The translations under genes were made by a program, and so were the position numbers. The notes under the pieces were generated by a model. That model saw only the letters and a list, made by a program, of their open reading frames with translations, was not told the DNA's origin and did not search any database. A stretch of DNA of 64,000 bases from Panulirus ornatus. Taxonomy: Eukaryota; Arthropoda; Malacostraca; Decapoda; Palinuridae. Positions 1 through 12,454 of this stretch are shown piece by piece. The stretch lies in the NCBI RefSeq assembly GCF_036320965.1, contig NC_092235.1, forward strand, positions 26,263,476 to 26,327,475. The letters are read 5' to 3'. Positions within the stretch are counted from its first letter, which is position 1. Every line of letters begins with the position of its first letter.

Positions 1-30
1 CCATCTCTCTGACAAGTTGCGGTCCGATAT

Positions 31-56
31 ATATATATATTTATATATATATATAT
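31..56. repeat. (AT)n microsatellite
   Basis: Short interrupted AT dinucleotide run. Confidence 0.9.
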
Positions 57-960
57 TCCCAGTGTCATGCATGATGCTGGGAGGCGTCCTGCATGACGGT
101 GGACTTACGTAAGGTTAATGGCATTATCTACGATGGCGCCATTACGCTCAGTAGACCAATAGAATAAAATCTGTGTCCACAAAGACGCCCTGATCTATGG
201 GCATTAGTTATCTGGCCATGTTGGGCCCGGGCTGGTGTGGCAACTCACACACTCCTGGGTGTGGTGACCTGCATTTGAATACAGGCAGAGCTGCATCCCC
301 GTACAGCAGCGATGTCGTATAGTCAGGTTATTCCTTCTTTCGAAGCACCGTGTGTGTATAGGAGGCGGGAGGAGGTCACTGTGGTATTCGAATCTTTGGT
401 CGCAAAATGAATGACGAATTGGCAACCGCGATGGTTGGTGGAGTGGGAGGAGGAGAGGAGGAACAGACACTCGGAGGCTCAGTCACCCTCTAGACAGTGG
501 CACGCGTAGTTGATGTTCATGTTCGTGGGATTATTTGTGTGATTGTGGTGAGTCTATATACATTCTCGTATCATGTTTATATATGGCAGTGTGTACTGTG
601 CCGGTTGTGTCAGCCAGGGTCCCCGGTGGATGCGGGACGAGGTCGTTATCGAGGTATTTGAACGGTGGAGTGTGGGGTTGAGCCATCACCCGGTGGAGAC
701 CATGTTGTCTTCTCCGTCCACTCGAAATATTTATTTCTGAAATTCCCGGCCTACACCCGGCCTGCGGGTGTTGTGGCTGGGTGTACCTCTCCCCTACACC
801 TAGCCAGTGATGGTTCAGGCCTGTCTGTGGTCCAGATGAGCGTTCCATTCCCAGCCTGGAGTAACCGTACACACACACACACAAAAAAAAATAATATGGC
901 AGAAAAAGAGGCGAATGAATGAATCTTTCGTCAGTTGTGCCAATTGATGCTAATTACGGC
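57..960. other. No gene seen
   Basis: Unique-looking sequence. Open frames here are under 120 codons, have no recognisable domain and overlap on both strands. A short CA run lies near 869-882. Confidence 0.6.
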
Positions 961-964
961 CCAG

Positions 965-1015
965 CAGCTGATTGGTCAGTGGTATAAATAGCAGAAATAT
1001 CACAAGCCAATGAGG
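965..1015 (+). promoter_or_regulatory. Possible TATA/CCAAT core promoter
   Basis: TATAAATA lies at 983-990, an inverted CCAAT box (ATTGG) at 971-975 and a direct CCAAT at 1007-1011. The arrangement resembles a core promoter, but no exon was recognised downstream, so the call rests on motifs alone. Confidence 0.25.
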
Positions 1016-1147
1016 GGGGAGGGGAAGACTGGCTAATAACTGACACTGCTGTCCCGCCTCGCTAACAAAGGACATTAATACAGGAATTAAGTTGATTAAG
1101 GATTTTCTTGTGCGAGAGAATTTGGAAGAGCGTGTCCTGTACGGAGG

Positions 1148-1800
1148 TTGGTGGTGGGCGGATGCACTGGCCTGGGTGTAGTGGGTGTAACAGGGGTGTT
1201 CGTGTGTGTGTGTACGTGTATGTGCTCATGTATTGGGGCCGGGTCGTGTGAAGGGATGGTATCCGGGGTATTGGTGGGTGTAATGTCTGGGGTGAATGTC
1301 TGGTGTGTTTGTAGGCGTATGAGAGGGTGTTGTTGGATGTCTGGGGTGTTTGTCTGGGTGTATCTGAGGGCGTTGGTGGATGTCTGGGGTGTTTGTCAGG
1401 GTTTCTGCGTATATCTGAGGGCGTTGGTGGATGTCTGGGGTGTATCTGAGGTTGTCGGTGGATGTCTGGGGTGTTTGTTAGGGTGTCTGTGTGTATCTGA
1501 GAGCGTTGGTGGGTGTCTGGGGTGTTTGTGGGGGTGTCTGGGTGTATCTGAGGGGGTTATATGCCTGGAGGTTTTGTCTGGGTGTATTTGAGGGCGTTGG
1601 TGGGTGTCAGGGGTGTTTGATGTGGCATGTGAGTGTGTTTGTAGGCGTCTGCGATGTGTCTTGGGTGTATGTTGGGGCGTTGGTGGATGACTGAGGTGTT
1701 TGTTGATGTATTTCAGGTTGTTGGAGTGTATATGAGGGTGTCGGCGGATGTCTAGGGTGTATATGAGGGTGTTGTTGCGTATCTGTGGGTGTATCTGATG
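1148..1800. repeat. Degenerate GT-rich minisatellite
   Basis: Diverged tandem units of roughly 50 bp share GGTGTATCTGAGGGCGTTGG and GTCTGGGGTGTTTG. The long open frames on both strands here are a product of the G/T-biased repeat and are not genes. Confidence 0.8.
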
Positions 1801-2355
1801 CTGGTAAATTACTGCATTTGTTAATAATGACCTTGGGTCAGGCGATGTAAACTCCCCAAGGTCCGTCTGGGGGTGTCTGGTATACACGAGGTGTGGTCGT
1901 GGAAAAATATATGGTAGAAAATAGTGTTCTTGTGGAAGGCAAAGGTTTTTGGGTGTATCAGTGATTTTAGGTGTTCCAGGTGTGTGTGTGTGAGAGAGGT
2001 GAGGACACTCGTCACATGTGTTGCTGGGTGTAACACATGACGCCACTGGTGTGGGTGTATCTGGAGGTGATGGTATTTATGGTAGGTGTTGGGGAAGGGA
2101 GGTGTTTATTGCAGATGTTGATGGTGAGTTCGTCTTGAATATTGGGCAGTGTGCCAGTGGTGTAGGTCAGGTGCAGGTTTGGTGCGTCACGGAGGGTGGT
2201 AAGTGTGTGTACCTGCAGTGCTCGTGAATGCATCATGGTAGATTGTATGTTGTATTATCTGTGGCGCCTGTCATTGCTGCTTGCATCCCAGGAAATGGCG
2301 GCTCTTAAGTGTATCCCGGGTGCGCATCGGCTGTGGAAATGTGAAGTGTATCTGT
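1801..2355. other. No gene seen
   Basis: G/T-rich continuation of the preceding array with decaying similarity to it; no coding signal recognised. Confidence 0.5.

Positions 2356-2397
<42 letters not shown>
2356..2397. repeat. (GT)n microsatellite
   Basis: About 20 GT units. Confidence 0.95.
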
Positions 2398-2398
<1 letters not shown>

Positions 2399-4028
2399 AT
2401 ATAGTGAGAGATGGTAAGTGCGTCTCAGGTGTTGGCGAGGTCCAGAACACAGCAGGTATAGAGAGCCCAGACGTCCGTGAGAGCGGAATAAATCAATGTA
2501 AACCATGGCTAGTGTTTACCCCCCACACCACCGCCAATATATATATACACATACATAATATTTATGACGCCCTTATTTATTCGCGTGGAAAGTCGTCAAG
2601 AAATAGCCCTTCATTGATACCTAGGTTTGTGGTAGTATTTGATGGTTAGTATAAACTGTACGGTGGTGGGCAGTTAGTACTCGTATATTAATGATGTATG
2701 AGAATGTGTTCCCGGGGGTCGTGGAGTGTGTGTGCGAGCCAGACCTTGGCGTGCTGCAACACATAGTATTGAACCCATGACTATGTGACTGGCGGCCGTA
2801 AATTCCACCTGATGAGTGGACTCATTCGCGAACTTGGAAGGGGCGGTGGACTGGAAATGCCTCCACAGCTGTATTAGGGTAAGGTGGGCGATACAGTTGT
2901 AGCTATTGTTTTTTTTGTTTTTTCTTTTGTTCCAAGTGTTTTGAATTCGTATCGAGTGCGATTGGGACGGACGACCCTTGGGCATTATCATAATAGCCTA
3001 ATGTCTGACCTGACCCATAAAGGTCATGTGAGAGGTCACGTCCTCGTATCGCAGGGGTCTGATCGTCGCCCTCAAGGGTTATGAATCCTTCTTTGATGGT
3101 CATCTTTATCCGTCTGGTTGGAAAGCTTGGGGTCTGACCCTCCCAGGTTGGGAGGTGAGTGTGGTAATGCGACTGAGGGTTGAACCTGTCTCCTCGTTTG
3201 GTTCCGTGGTTATCAGCAGATCATGCGTCGGTCCAACCATGACCTCACATTTGGCTTTGGCTTTTATGATTAATCTGTTGCTATGGAAAATCCTCACGAC
3301 GTAGGCTTGTAACGACGTAGGCTTGTAGAGGCTTATTAAACACTTGGAATGACATCATGACCTGAAGATTTGACCCCGTCCCCAGTCGTTTTTCAATGCT
3401 AGGTTTGGCTGGATTGGGGTCAAGCAAGGCTAAGCTTGGTTAGGTTAGGTTTGTACTTTGACCTTTTGACCTCATTTACTAAATGTAGATGACCCTAGGT
3501 ATGTGATTACCTTATTTCTAAGGTAATTGCAGTTGCGAAGCAATCAGGTAAGCCATTTGAACTGTACAGATTTAATTTATATGGCGACAAGTTTCATATT
3601 GGAGGAGATACTCATGTAAAACTTTCACAGATTGCCTGAGACAGATGCCATCTCGTATCTACACGGGATTGTAAAAGTTCAGGAAGTACATTTATGTTGG
3701 TCGACCTTTTCCTTTCATTGAGCCACAAGTCGCCTCACCACAGACGACGGAGTGGAGTTTTCGGCCAGCCATGAAAAGCAGGTGTGTGTGAGCGTGTGTT
3801 ACTAATGGTGACACCACGACGAAGTTCTTGTACTCCTCCAGTACTGTTATCTGTGAACTACCATGTGAGGAGGGCGTTATAGAGAGTCATCTGCAGGGAG
3901 GATGACCAGGCCTCGCTTGACGCTGTCACTGGACACGGGAGAGAATATAGTTGAGAACAATCTGGAAGCACCGAGGTTGTACTCTTGACTCACACACGAA
4001 TGACATCATTTTACGTGGGAGACACCGT
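2398..4028. other. No gene seen
   Basis: Mostly unique sequence. It holds a 16-bp tandem pair (ACGACGTAGGCTTGTA) near 3298-3328, several TGACCT words near 3005-3045 and 3460, and a short TTAGG run near 3440 that is too short for telomeric repeat. Confidence 0.5.
3506..3527. other. Perfect 9-bp hairpin
   Basis: ATTACCTTA and TAAGGTAAT flank a four-base loop. It could form a stem-loop; function unknown. Confidence 0.6.
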
Positions 4029-4625
4029 GAAGTTACTGTACCCTATATACGTGGGGGACTCCGTAGGTTGCTGTACCCTATATACGTGGGAGACACTGTG
4101 AGGTTACTGTACCCTATATACGTGGGGGACACCGTGAGGTTACTGTACCTTATATACGTGGGAGACACCATGAGGTTACTGTACCCTATATACGTGGGGG
4201 ACACCGTGAGGTTACTGTACCCTATATACGTGGGGGACTCCGTAGGTTGCTGTACCCTATATACGTGGGGGACACCGTGAGGTTACTGTACCTTATATAC
4301 GTGGGAGACACCATGAGGTTACTGTACCCTATATACGTGGGGGACTCCGTAGGTTGCTGTACCCTATATACGTGGGGGACACCGTGAGGTTACTGTACCC
4401 TGTTTACGTGGGGGACACCGTGAGGGTACTGTACCCTATATACATGGGGGACACCGTGAGGTTACTGTACCCTATATACGTGGGGGACACCGCGAGGGTA
4501 CTGTACCCTATATACGTGGGGGACACCGTGAGGTTACTGTAGCCTATATACGTGGGGGACACCGTGAGGTTACTGTACCTTATATACGTGGGGGACACCG
4601 TGAGGTTACTGTACTCTATATACGC
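4029..4625. repeat. 36-bp minisatellite, about 16-17 copies
   Basis: Units carry CCCTATATACGTGGGGGACA followed by CCGTGAGGTTACTGTA. A variant 35-bp unit (CTCCGTAGGTTGC) recurs three times. Since 36 is a multiple of three, long periodic open frames appear (YPIYVGDTVRLL repeats), but there is no start context or domain to support a gene. Confidence 0.95.
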
Positions 4626-6055
4626 CGTAAAATCACTCCACGCTGGCATGACAGCCAGGAAAAGACCGTAGACTGACACAGAGTGAAATGTTGCTTAGTA
4701 AGAAAAAAAGAAAAGTCCGGTGAGACCGTGTGTGGATATTACAAAACTAATAACAGGGAAGTGTACCTGGTGAGGCAGATTGTGTACGAGGGGTCGCTGT
4801 CTCAAACAGCCTTATTGATCTGGTGTGCAGCAGCAGCGATGATTGGGGTCAGGCCGAGCTGTGGGGTTAGAGAAGAGCCCCCGGAAGACTGGGATGGTGG
4901 TGGGTGGCGGTGGTTGACAAGCCGTCACAATGAAAGCCAGTGTCGGGCCATTCTTAGCTCGGAGGGTGTCGGCGGCATGCAGTAAGGTGTATATAAGGAT
5001 TTAACCTTTAACGACCGTGTAGCCCCTGTCTTGCCCCGATATCTCTGCCAGTCTCTCCCGTGCACAAATGGTCGTAAGCGTTGATCATATGTATACATCC
5101 TCGAGAGGGAACAAAGGCACACCACGGGGGAGGCTATTTTAAGCAGTGACGCGGTCGTTTCATGGCGCTTGTAACTAAGGCGTGCACAGTGTAACAAGGG
5201 CCGTCGTCCACCACGACCTTGATGGTCGTTAACGGCCTCGTTGGCCGCGGTGGGCTTGGCGGGTCGTATTGCGGGGTTAACGACGCCGCGAGCTGGGCAG
5301 TACGGTCGTTAGGAAACCTTGCGAATGACTAGCCTTGGCCTTTGGCCTCTGGAAGGTGAGGTTACATGCCCGGGCCATCATACCCAAAGGGTCGTTACCT
5401 TCAGGATTCAAGGGTCGTCCTCGTGGCCAAGGGTCGAGGGAGGAGGAGGAGGAGGAGGTTGGGTTACTTCACCCTTCATGTTGGGTGTGTGTACCGCGCG
5501 GCCTGAGCTTACCAGCTGTGTTAACCGTCTGCCTTCACTTACCGTCGTGTGACGCGAGGCCCCGCTGGCTGGTCCCGTTGCTTTGCACAGTTGGTTCATT
5601 AACCTGTTAAGAGAGTCAGGCAGGCGTGTGCATAATTCGCCTGGGTAACTTACTGCCTGTTGTTTAACCCGTGTCAGCAGAAATTGTGGCGAGTCTGCGC
5701 TCCTGTTATCTCCTGTTTACCCGTTTGCCTGGTGGATGTTGGGGGGGATAAGAGGTGGGGACTCACCCATGGGCAATATACCCCCCCATTCTTCCCCCCA
5801 GCGTGACCGTGGGCCATCAGTGTGGTGCTTTCCATGTCCGTGGCTGGTACGTTCCTCTGTCCGTAGCTCGCCTGTGGTACGAAGGCATTAAACTTGATAT
5901 ACTAAGAGTCGCACTCAGTCATATTTTTTTTCCCTCCCTTTTTTTTTAAGTTTAAAAAGTCAGAGGTGGTGGTAGTGAAGGCGACAGAACGGCGTGAGAA
6001 CACATCGTGGTGGATTCTGTTGTGTTGGTTCACGATGCAGATAACACACTTGACG
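4626..6055. other. No gene seen; CpG-rich patch
   Basis: Unique sequence with a locally CpG-rich stretch near 5210-5315 and a GAG run near 5440-5458. No exon recognised. Confidence 0.5.
4852..4897. repeat. Short dispersed repeat, copy 1
   Basis: AGGCCGAGCTGTGGGGTTAG and the bases after it recur with few changes at 63517-63560. Confidence 0.55.
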
Positions 6056-6275
6056 GTCTTACTCGCTTGTCTGTATGTTGCCTCGTTACATCGTCAACTG
6101 GTGATGTGTATGTTGCCTCGTTACATCGTCAACTGGATGTGTATGTTGCCTCGTTACATCGTCACCTGATGTGTTTGTTGCCTCGTTACATCGTCAACTG
6201 GTGATGTGTATGTTGCCTCGTTACATCGTCAACTGGTGATGTGTATGTTGCCTCGTTACATCGTCAACTGGTGTG
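6056..6275. repeat. 34-35-bp minisatellite, about 6 copies
   Basis: Units contain TGTTGCCTCGTTACATCGTC followed by AACTGGTGATGTGTA. Confidence 0.9.
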
Positions 6276-6680
6276 TTGTATTCTCTGAAGACTTCAGTCA
6301 ACTTCGCCGTGACTCGTACATATACATTTGTTCATGGTAAGATGAATGGTCTTCATGGTGACATTTTACTGTCAGCCTTGGCTACGGTGACCTGATCTCT
6401 GACCTGACCTGCTGAGTATATAGGGCAAAGGTCACGTCAGCTTATCTAACGGTCGCACCACGGACTTTTTTCAGTTGGTTGCTGATGATAATGACTGTGA
6501 TGATCATAGTAATGAAACCTGTCGTCAGTTTTTGATGGGTGAGATGGACAGTGAGTTTACGTTTACTGTCGTATGTAATAGAATGATTTACAGGTGGGAT
6601 TGGCCGGCCAAGTGTGAGAGATGGCTTTACAGATTGATTTTGGGTTTCGTGTAGCGCACGAGAGGTGAGGTAGTGTACAC

Positions 6681-6712
<32 letters not shown>

Positions 6713-7784
6713 ACCTGGCTGGTTTGTTCATGAACAGGTCGGTCGGAGGGTGGGAGCATGTCGACTCCTTCGCCTCCTCTTAACTGTTCATTTGGAAGGC
6801 TACAGCGTACGTGCGCTGTGCACTGTCATTGGTGGTGAGGGCAGAGAAAACGGGCCTGGATTCTGGAGGAAATCTCAAACAGTTGAAAGCAATGGTCTCC
6901 TTGAAGACCCACGTACGCCAACACCTGCCGACCAGGGGAGCAGGTGTGTGTGTGTGGGTTGATTGTGTTGATCATGACGCGCCTTAGGAACTTGTCTTCG
7001 AGGGCTGAAGATGGTCAAGTGTGGTGGAAGGCTAGGAACAAACTCGGTATGTTGTTGGTCTGTTGGGGGTAGAAGACCACCTCCTACATACACCCCCATA
7101 GTTAGGAAAGTATTTAAGGTAAGGTTTAGATGGGAAGGAGTGGCTGTTGACAAGCATATTACCTTTTATTGACACCACTTGGACGTTCTCTTTAGGGAAC
7201 GACCCCAGGGACATGATGGCATGGCATTCGAGGGTCAGGTCAAAGGTTAACAAACTTTCTCAATGGGGTTTTACTTACACAACTATCCGTTTCCTGCCGT
7301 CACCTCGCTAGGGAGAAGCCGTGTGCCGACTGATGTATGATATACACATACCCACCCCTGAGGATCTAGGTCAGGTCGTGGGTAGTCATGCTAATGATGA
7401 CCTGCCTAGTGTAGCCAGGACGACAGAACGACCTTCTCCTTGTAACTTAGTCAGGGCGTACATCAGCGGGTTAGGGGTCGTGCTGCTGTGTGTTGAGGAA
7501 AAATTGAACTTATGTGAATACAGATGCTTGACTGATGAAACACTTCAGGTATCATATGTATATGTACACGTGTGTGTGTGTGTGTGTGTGCTTTGATAAC
7601 TAGGGCTGATGTATAGGGCCCTGTAAGGGGGACGTGTGGATAACTAGGTTACATACCAGGGTAGAATGACGATTAATGAGAGGGGGCGTTGAGGGGAATC
7701 TTTATTCCGAGCTGGTGTATGGGAGAGCTAGCCAGCACCCCACACTTGACGGAGCGAGGGAGGATCCACCGCTCTGAGGATGGT

Positions 7785-7786
<2 letters not shown>
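6276..7786. other. No gene seen; two AC/GT tracts
   Basis: Holds (AC)n at 6682-6711 and (GT)n at 7570-7592. TGACCT-type words occur near 6390-6435 and 7230-7250 and resemble the core of the 21-bp repeat family. No exon recognised. Confidence 0.5.

Positions 7787-7849
<63 letters not shown>
7787..7849. repeat. (AG)n microsatellite
   Basis: About 31 uninterrupted AG units. Confidence 0.97.
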
Positions 7850-7851
<2 letters not shown>

Positions 7852-9017
7852 CCACACTACTCGTAGCTCGGTAAAGTTGGGAGATACTGCAATACCACCG
7901 TGTGATTTGCTGTGTGATGATAATGAGGTGGGTCTGTATTCATGCTCTTTTGCGTATCTTATCTGTCTTCGGCTGGTTGTTTGTGCTGGTGAGGTTTATA
8001 TCTGGGGTTTGTCGTGGTGGCTGTACGCAACGTGTCTTTGGTCATGGCAATGACGTGTTCTTCTCCCTGTTATAATGTTCGGTTACGCTGAGGAGGCAGT
8101 TAAGGGGGTCGTATAATGGTCACAGCCAGTCAGTGATTGGTCGTAGTCCAGTCAGTGATTGGTCGTAGTGAGTCCAGGTGTAGAGGCTAGGCCGCCAGAC
8201 CCAGTGGGGTTCGAACCGTCATACTCAAGAATTCAGCATATATCACCGATACCTCTGAGTCGCACTTCACTTGTCTCAAGTCTTGTAGAATGACGTGAAG
8301 ACTGTAGCAAGACCTGTAGACGCGTGCCCTACGTATGTATACAGGGCTTCACATCTCTCATTATACATTGGGATGTATAGAAAATGGCCCTCCAGGCATT
8401 CCCATTATAGAGACACTGTCTTAAACCAATCAGCGCGCGGTAGGGGGGGCAGTGAACTACAGGGTGATCCCACGTAACCATGGCGTCTTGAACCCACTTT
8501 TACAAGTGTTTCCTGCCTTGCTGTTGTGGTGTGCCTAAGGGGCGTCGCCAACACTGGGACCGAGGAATTCCTGAACTACTGGTGTCGCCTCGCCTTCTAG
8601 GGCTGTTGACTTGACCCTACCGACACTGCCCTCCTCTGTAGGCTCGAGGACCCTAGCTAGGAGCTCGACCTTGGTCATGTGTGTACCTAGGGCCATCCTG
8701 CGTACGTCGTGGCCAGCCTGACTCTCTCTCTCTTGGTACTTAGGGCCAGCCTACCACGTCATCATCATCCATAGGGCCCAGAGAGCCTAGTTACCTGCCT
8801 AGGCTGTGTGAGCCGGGAGACAGGTGTAGGGGAGTGTGTTCTGGTGTCGAATCCCGGGCCTCGCGGTGTATAGGCCTAGGCTGTAGGCCTACTGCCCTCC
8901 CTTGCCGGCCCCTTCAACTGTCATGTGTTTATTTTGGGAGTGTCAGGACGGGGGGGGGGGGAGTGTCACAGGCAGTGAACATTCTCTAGTGTTCGCTTCC
9001 GCTGTTCACTCGACCCT
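7850..9017. other. No gene seen; 27-bp tandem pair
   Basis: Two tandem copies of about 27 bp around 8119-8170 each carry CAGTCAGTGATTGGTCGTAG, hence two inverted CCAAT boxes. A tRNA B-box-like GGGGTTCGAACC lies near 8207. Otherwise unique. Confidence 0.5.
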
Positions 9018-9325
9018 GGAACACGTGGTTCGGTGGCTTCACATCGACGTGGTTTGTGTCTTGACACGTCGTCCTCCAAACTGCTATCACCACGTGGTTG
9101 AGTCATCATCACGTGTTCGTCATCACCACTTGGTTAGGACTCACGAAGACTGTATCGCTACGTGGTTGTCACTGGTCACGTGGACATGGTTGCTTAATGC
9201 ATAAAACCACGTGGTACATACAACCCCTCCCCCTGTAGGTGACTACGTGGCCTGTGTTAATAGCCACCGTGTTCACAGGGCGTCAGCCCGCCCAGACTTA
9301 CGTGTCTCTCTCCGACCACGTGTCC
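9018..9325. promoter_or_regulatory. Cluster of CACGTG E-boxes
   Basis: Six exact CACGTG palindromes begin at 9022, 9091, 9110, 9177, 9208 and 9317; several extend to CACGTGGTT. CACGTG is the binding word of bHLH factors such as Myc/Max, USF and Clock/Cycle families. It could also be a degenerate repeat of the longer word. Confidence 0.35.
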
Positions 9326-9392
9326 TCAAGTTGACGGAGGGAAGAAAAATGGAAGAAAAAAACATCAGCACTGAAAACGGGATTTGGCCATT

Positions 9393-9425
9393 CGTGTGTG
9401 TGTGTGTGTTGTGTGTGTGTGTGTG
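9393..9425. repeat. (GT)n microsatellite
   Basis: GT run with one interruption. Confidence 0.9.
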
Positions 9426-9658
9426 AGGTGAAGAGGTTGTATGCTGGTGGACTGAAAGCCACCAACCCTCACGAGGGAGAGGGGAGAAAAAAAAAAAAGA
9501 CAGCTCACCCAGGCCTAAGGCGTGGCACTTGACAGCCACTGAAGTGTGCTGGCTTTAAGCCCGGCCGTCACTAACCTCTCCCGTGACCCAGGCGGGTAGT
9601 GCCGCCTCCCTGGTCGCTGAGGGAGTTTTGTAGCTGATTGGATGATGAGGATGTTATG

Positions 9659-10135
9659 TAGGGAGGTTTGGTGGAGGGTAGTGAGGGAGGACTTGTGGGG
9701 GGTAGTGAGGGAGGACTGGTGGAGGGTAGTGAGGGAGGACTGGTGGAGGGTAGTGAGGGAGGACTGGTGGAGGGTGGTGAGGGAGGACTGGTGGAGGGTA
9801 GTGAGGGAGGACTGGTGGAGGGTAGTGGGGGAGGGCTGGTGGAGGGTAGTGAGGGAGGGCTGGTGGAGGGTAGTGAGGAAGGACTGGTGGAGGGTAGTCA
9901 GGGAGGACTGGTGGAGGGTAGTCAGGGAGGACTGGTGGAGGGTAGTCAGGGAGGACTGGTGGAGGGTAGTCAGGGAGGACTGGTGGAGGGTAGAGGGAGG
10001 ATTGGTGGAGGGTAGTGAGGGAGGGCTGGTGGAGGGTAGTGAGGGAGGATTGGTGGAGGGTAGTGAGGGAGGACTGGTGGAGGGTAGTGAGGGAGGGCTG
10101 GTGGAGGGTAGTGAGGGAGGGCTGGTGGAGTGCAG
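9659..10135. repeat. 24-bp minisatellite, about 20 copies
   Basis: Units carry GGACTGGTGGAGGGTAGT with GAGGGA. Variants cluster in blocks (four adjacent units read GTCAGG). The period is a multiple of three, which explains overlapping open frames up to 230 codons on both strands; these are not genes. Confidence 0.95.
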
Positions 10136-10239
10136 GAGGGAGTGTAGCCTGTAAGGGTCAAGTTTCCTCACTGCTGAGGCCGGGTGAGTGGATGTGGGGG
10201 GAGGCAAGTGATGACCCCGGGCCCGTTATTGAACAGCGG

Positions 10240-10350
10240 GGGCCCCTGGCCCCTGAAACTTCAGAGTGAACATGGAGTGTGGGGAACCCCCGGGGGCCCC
10301 CTGAAACTTCAAAGTGAACATGGAGTGTGGGGAACCCCCGTGGGTCTCAG
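10240..10350. repeat. Two-copy tandem of about 50 bp
   Basis: CCTGAAACTTC, GTGAACATGGAGTGTGGGGA and ACCCCCG occur twice in succession. Confidence 0.8.
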
Positions 10351-10551
10351 AAATATCAGAATGAATTATGAACACGTACGTTCAAGGGTTCCCTCCAGCA
10401 CACATCTCCCATTTTCTTCCATTTGTTACATTAATATTTGCTAAAGTGATGATAGAGACGATGGCTGCACGTTTTCTCTGTCGTTTTGATCACTTGGTAA
10501 AAAGTTTGGAAGGTCAGAATTGAAAGTTTCAACAAATTCGTGATAAAAAAA

Positions 10552-10552
10552 G

Positions 10553-10608
<56 letters not shown>
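10552..10608. repeat. (AT)n microsatellite
   Basis: About 27 AT units. Confidence 0.97.
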
Positions 10609-10610
<2 letters not shown>

Positions 10611-11038
10611 TGTCTTTCGAAACAATACTCAAAACTAAAAATACATTATTCACTTGGTAAAAAGTTTTCTCGGAATTTTACGTCAGGAAATCGTAAATTA
10701 CTTCTTTGTTTTAATATTTTTTTTTAATAAGAATTAATTCTGGCGATCTGGCGCAGCCCGACCGTTATGACGTCATCGTACCCGGTTACTGGGGTCGGCC
10801 ATGTTGCCGCTGTTCCAATTTAAATATTTATTGCGTGATTTTAAGGACTGGAACTAATTTCCAGGAAGTAGTTAGTGCTGGACAAGTTCCTGCTGTAGTT
10901 TGGTGCCTGGGATACACGAGATTGCACTCTCACCCCCCTTACCCCCGTAAAGAGGGGTTCACGCTCAAAGAAAACGGGTTGTTAGAACGGCACTTCCATG
11001 CCCAGCTTCACACACCACTAACCAAGCGGAATATATTT

Positions 11039-11043
<5 letters not shown>
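10609..11043. other. No gene seen; CRE palindrome
   Basis: AT-rich unique sequence. A perfect cAMP-response palindrome TGACGTCA lies at 10768-10775. Confidence 0.5.

Positions 11044-11116
<73 letters not shown>
11044..11116. repeat. (AT)n microsatellite
   Basis: About 36 AT units. Confidence 0.97.
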
Positions 11117-11119
<3 letters not shown>

Positions 11120-12419
11120 GCACGATTTATTTTAATGGGTTTTTAGAGGAATTTTTCTAAATGATTTGATGAGAAATATGAATTTTTCCTGAGAGAATGA
11201 ATCAGAGGTTTGACGGTATAAGAGAGTGGTTCCCTCATGTCGTTCGGGAAGCGATAGAGATGCTGTTACACCACGAAATCATTTAGATATCGACCTTATC
11301 GTGTAGTGGTGTTAACCTTAATTGGCATGTCACATTCATGTAGCGATAACGGAGCTGGGCTGATTGATTCACTGATTTTCAGGATCGTGGTGAAACACTC
11401 GATTGGACGCTTAGGGGTATCGTGGGTTCGAACTCCCTCCCCCTAGTGTGGTGGTTAAGTGTACGGTCGTCTGTTGTAGGAAACTGTTGTGTGGGGAAGC
11501 AGGGGGAGTCGGAGGGGTGTGGGGGGGGGGTTACCCAATCTCTGGGGAGACGGAGGAATTTCCGGGGATGTGGGGGTGTGGGGGACATTATTTTCCTCTT
11601 CCTCCTCCTCCTCCTCCTCCTCATTATCACCATACGAGGGCAAGATGGTCATTAAGTGAGGGTGACGTCACACTGGCGATAGCCAATTGGCTGTGAGCAT
11701 TACAGTAGGTTCATGATCCTGGCGTCTGCTGAACATACAAGGAGACAGAGGAAGGAATGGTTGTTGGGGCGTGGCTGAGTGTGACCTCTCATGTCCGGTG
11801 TTAATTAGTACTAATTATGTCAAGTTAAACAGTAGAGGATGGTGTGAGGGTTGCTTCCTGTGGTGGGCACTTGTAGCTGGCCAATATTCACGTCTGAAAA
11901 AATATATGACTTCAGAAGTATAATACTTCAGTAATTGCCTTCAGTTTTGATGAATGTTCAGATGGCATGGGTATGGCAAGTTCTCCAGTCATGCAATTCG
12001 ACCATTTGATCGAACTGGTGGTTCAGTAGCGAAGTGTGCTTGTTAGTTAGTGGGCTGGGGATTGTGCGTGTGGCACTGTGGGTGTGGATGTGTGTCCAAA
12101 TGAGGCCATTGTACGTTTGTTCCTGGCGCTGATCCCACAATAGCAGGAAAGGCAACTAGTTATTTAAGAAAAAAAAACTAAATCCTTTTCTCTTGTTATA
12201 TTTTCAAAGATTTTTTTTTTTTTTTTTTTTTAGCGTTTTGAGCCATTTATCATCGAGACATATTGAGCAGTAACAGATATTGTTAGAGTCGTTCTGAACC
12301 AGTTAACTATGAAGAAATACTGAGCAGCCTCATTGTTACAGAGTGTTACTGTACGTAACAGCCGGACGTTTGGTCACGCACGAGGTAACGTAGGGCAGCG
12401 TTACCTTCCTTGGAGTAAC
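11117..12419. other. No gene seen; SINE-like and simple repeats
   Basis: GTGGGTTCGAACTCCC (11422-11437) resembles a tRNA B box, and TGGTGGTTAAGTG just after it resembles an A box. A CTC run lies at 11596-11621, a TGACGTCA at 11663-11670 and a T run near 12210. No exon recognised. Confidence 0.45.
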
Positions 12420-12450
12420 GTAGGTTACGTTACGTTACGTTACGTTAGGT
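12420..12450. repeat. (TTACG)n microsatellite
   Basis: About five TTACG units preceding a TTAGG. Confidence 0.85.
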
Positions 12451-12454
12451 TGGC

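Noticed and set aside
3430..3450. TTAGG repeats as telomeric sequence (also near 18602, 22361 and 25257)
   Set aside because: Only two or three units at each place, far too short for arthropod telomere repeat.
9515..10207. 230-codon minus-strand frame, Ser/Pro/Leu repeats
   Set aside because: Produced by the 24-bp array; overlapping frames are open on both strands and none has non-repeat support.
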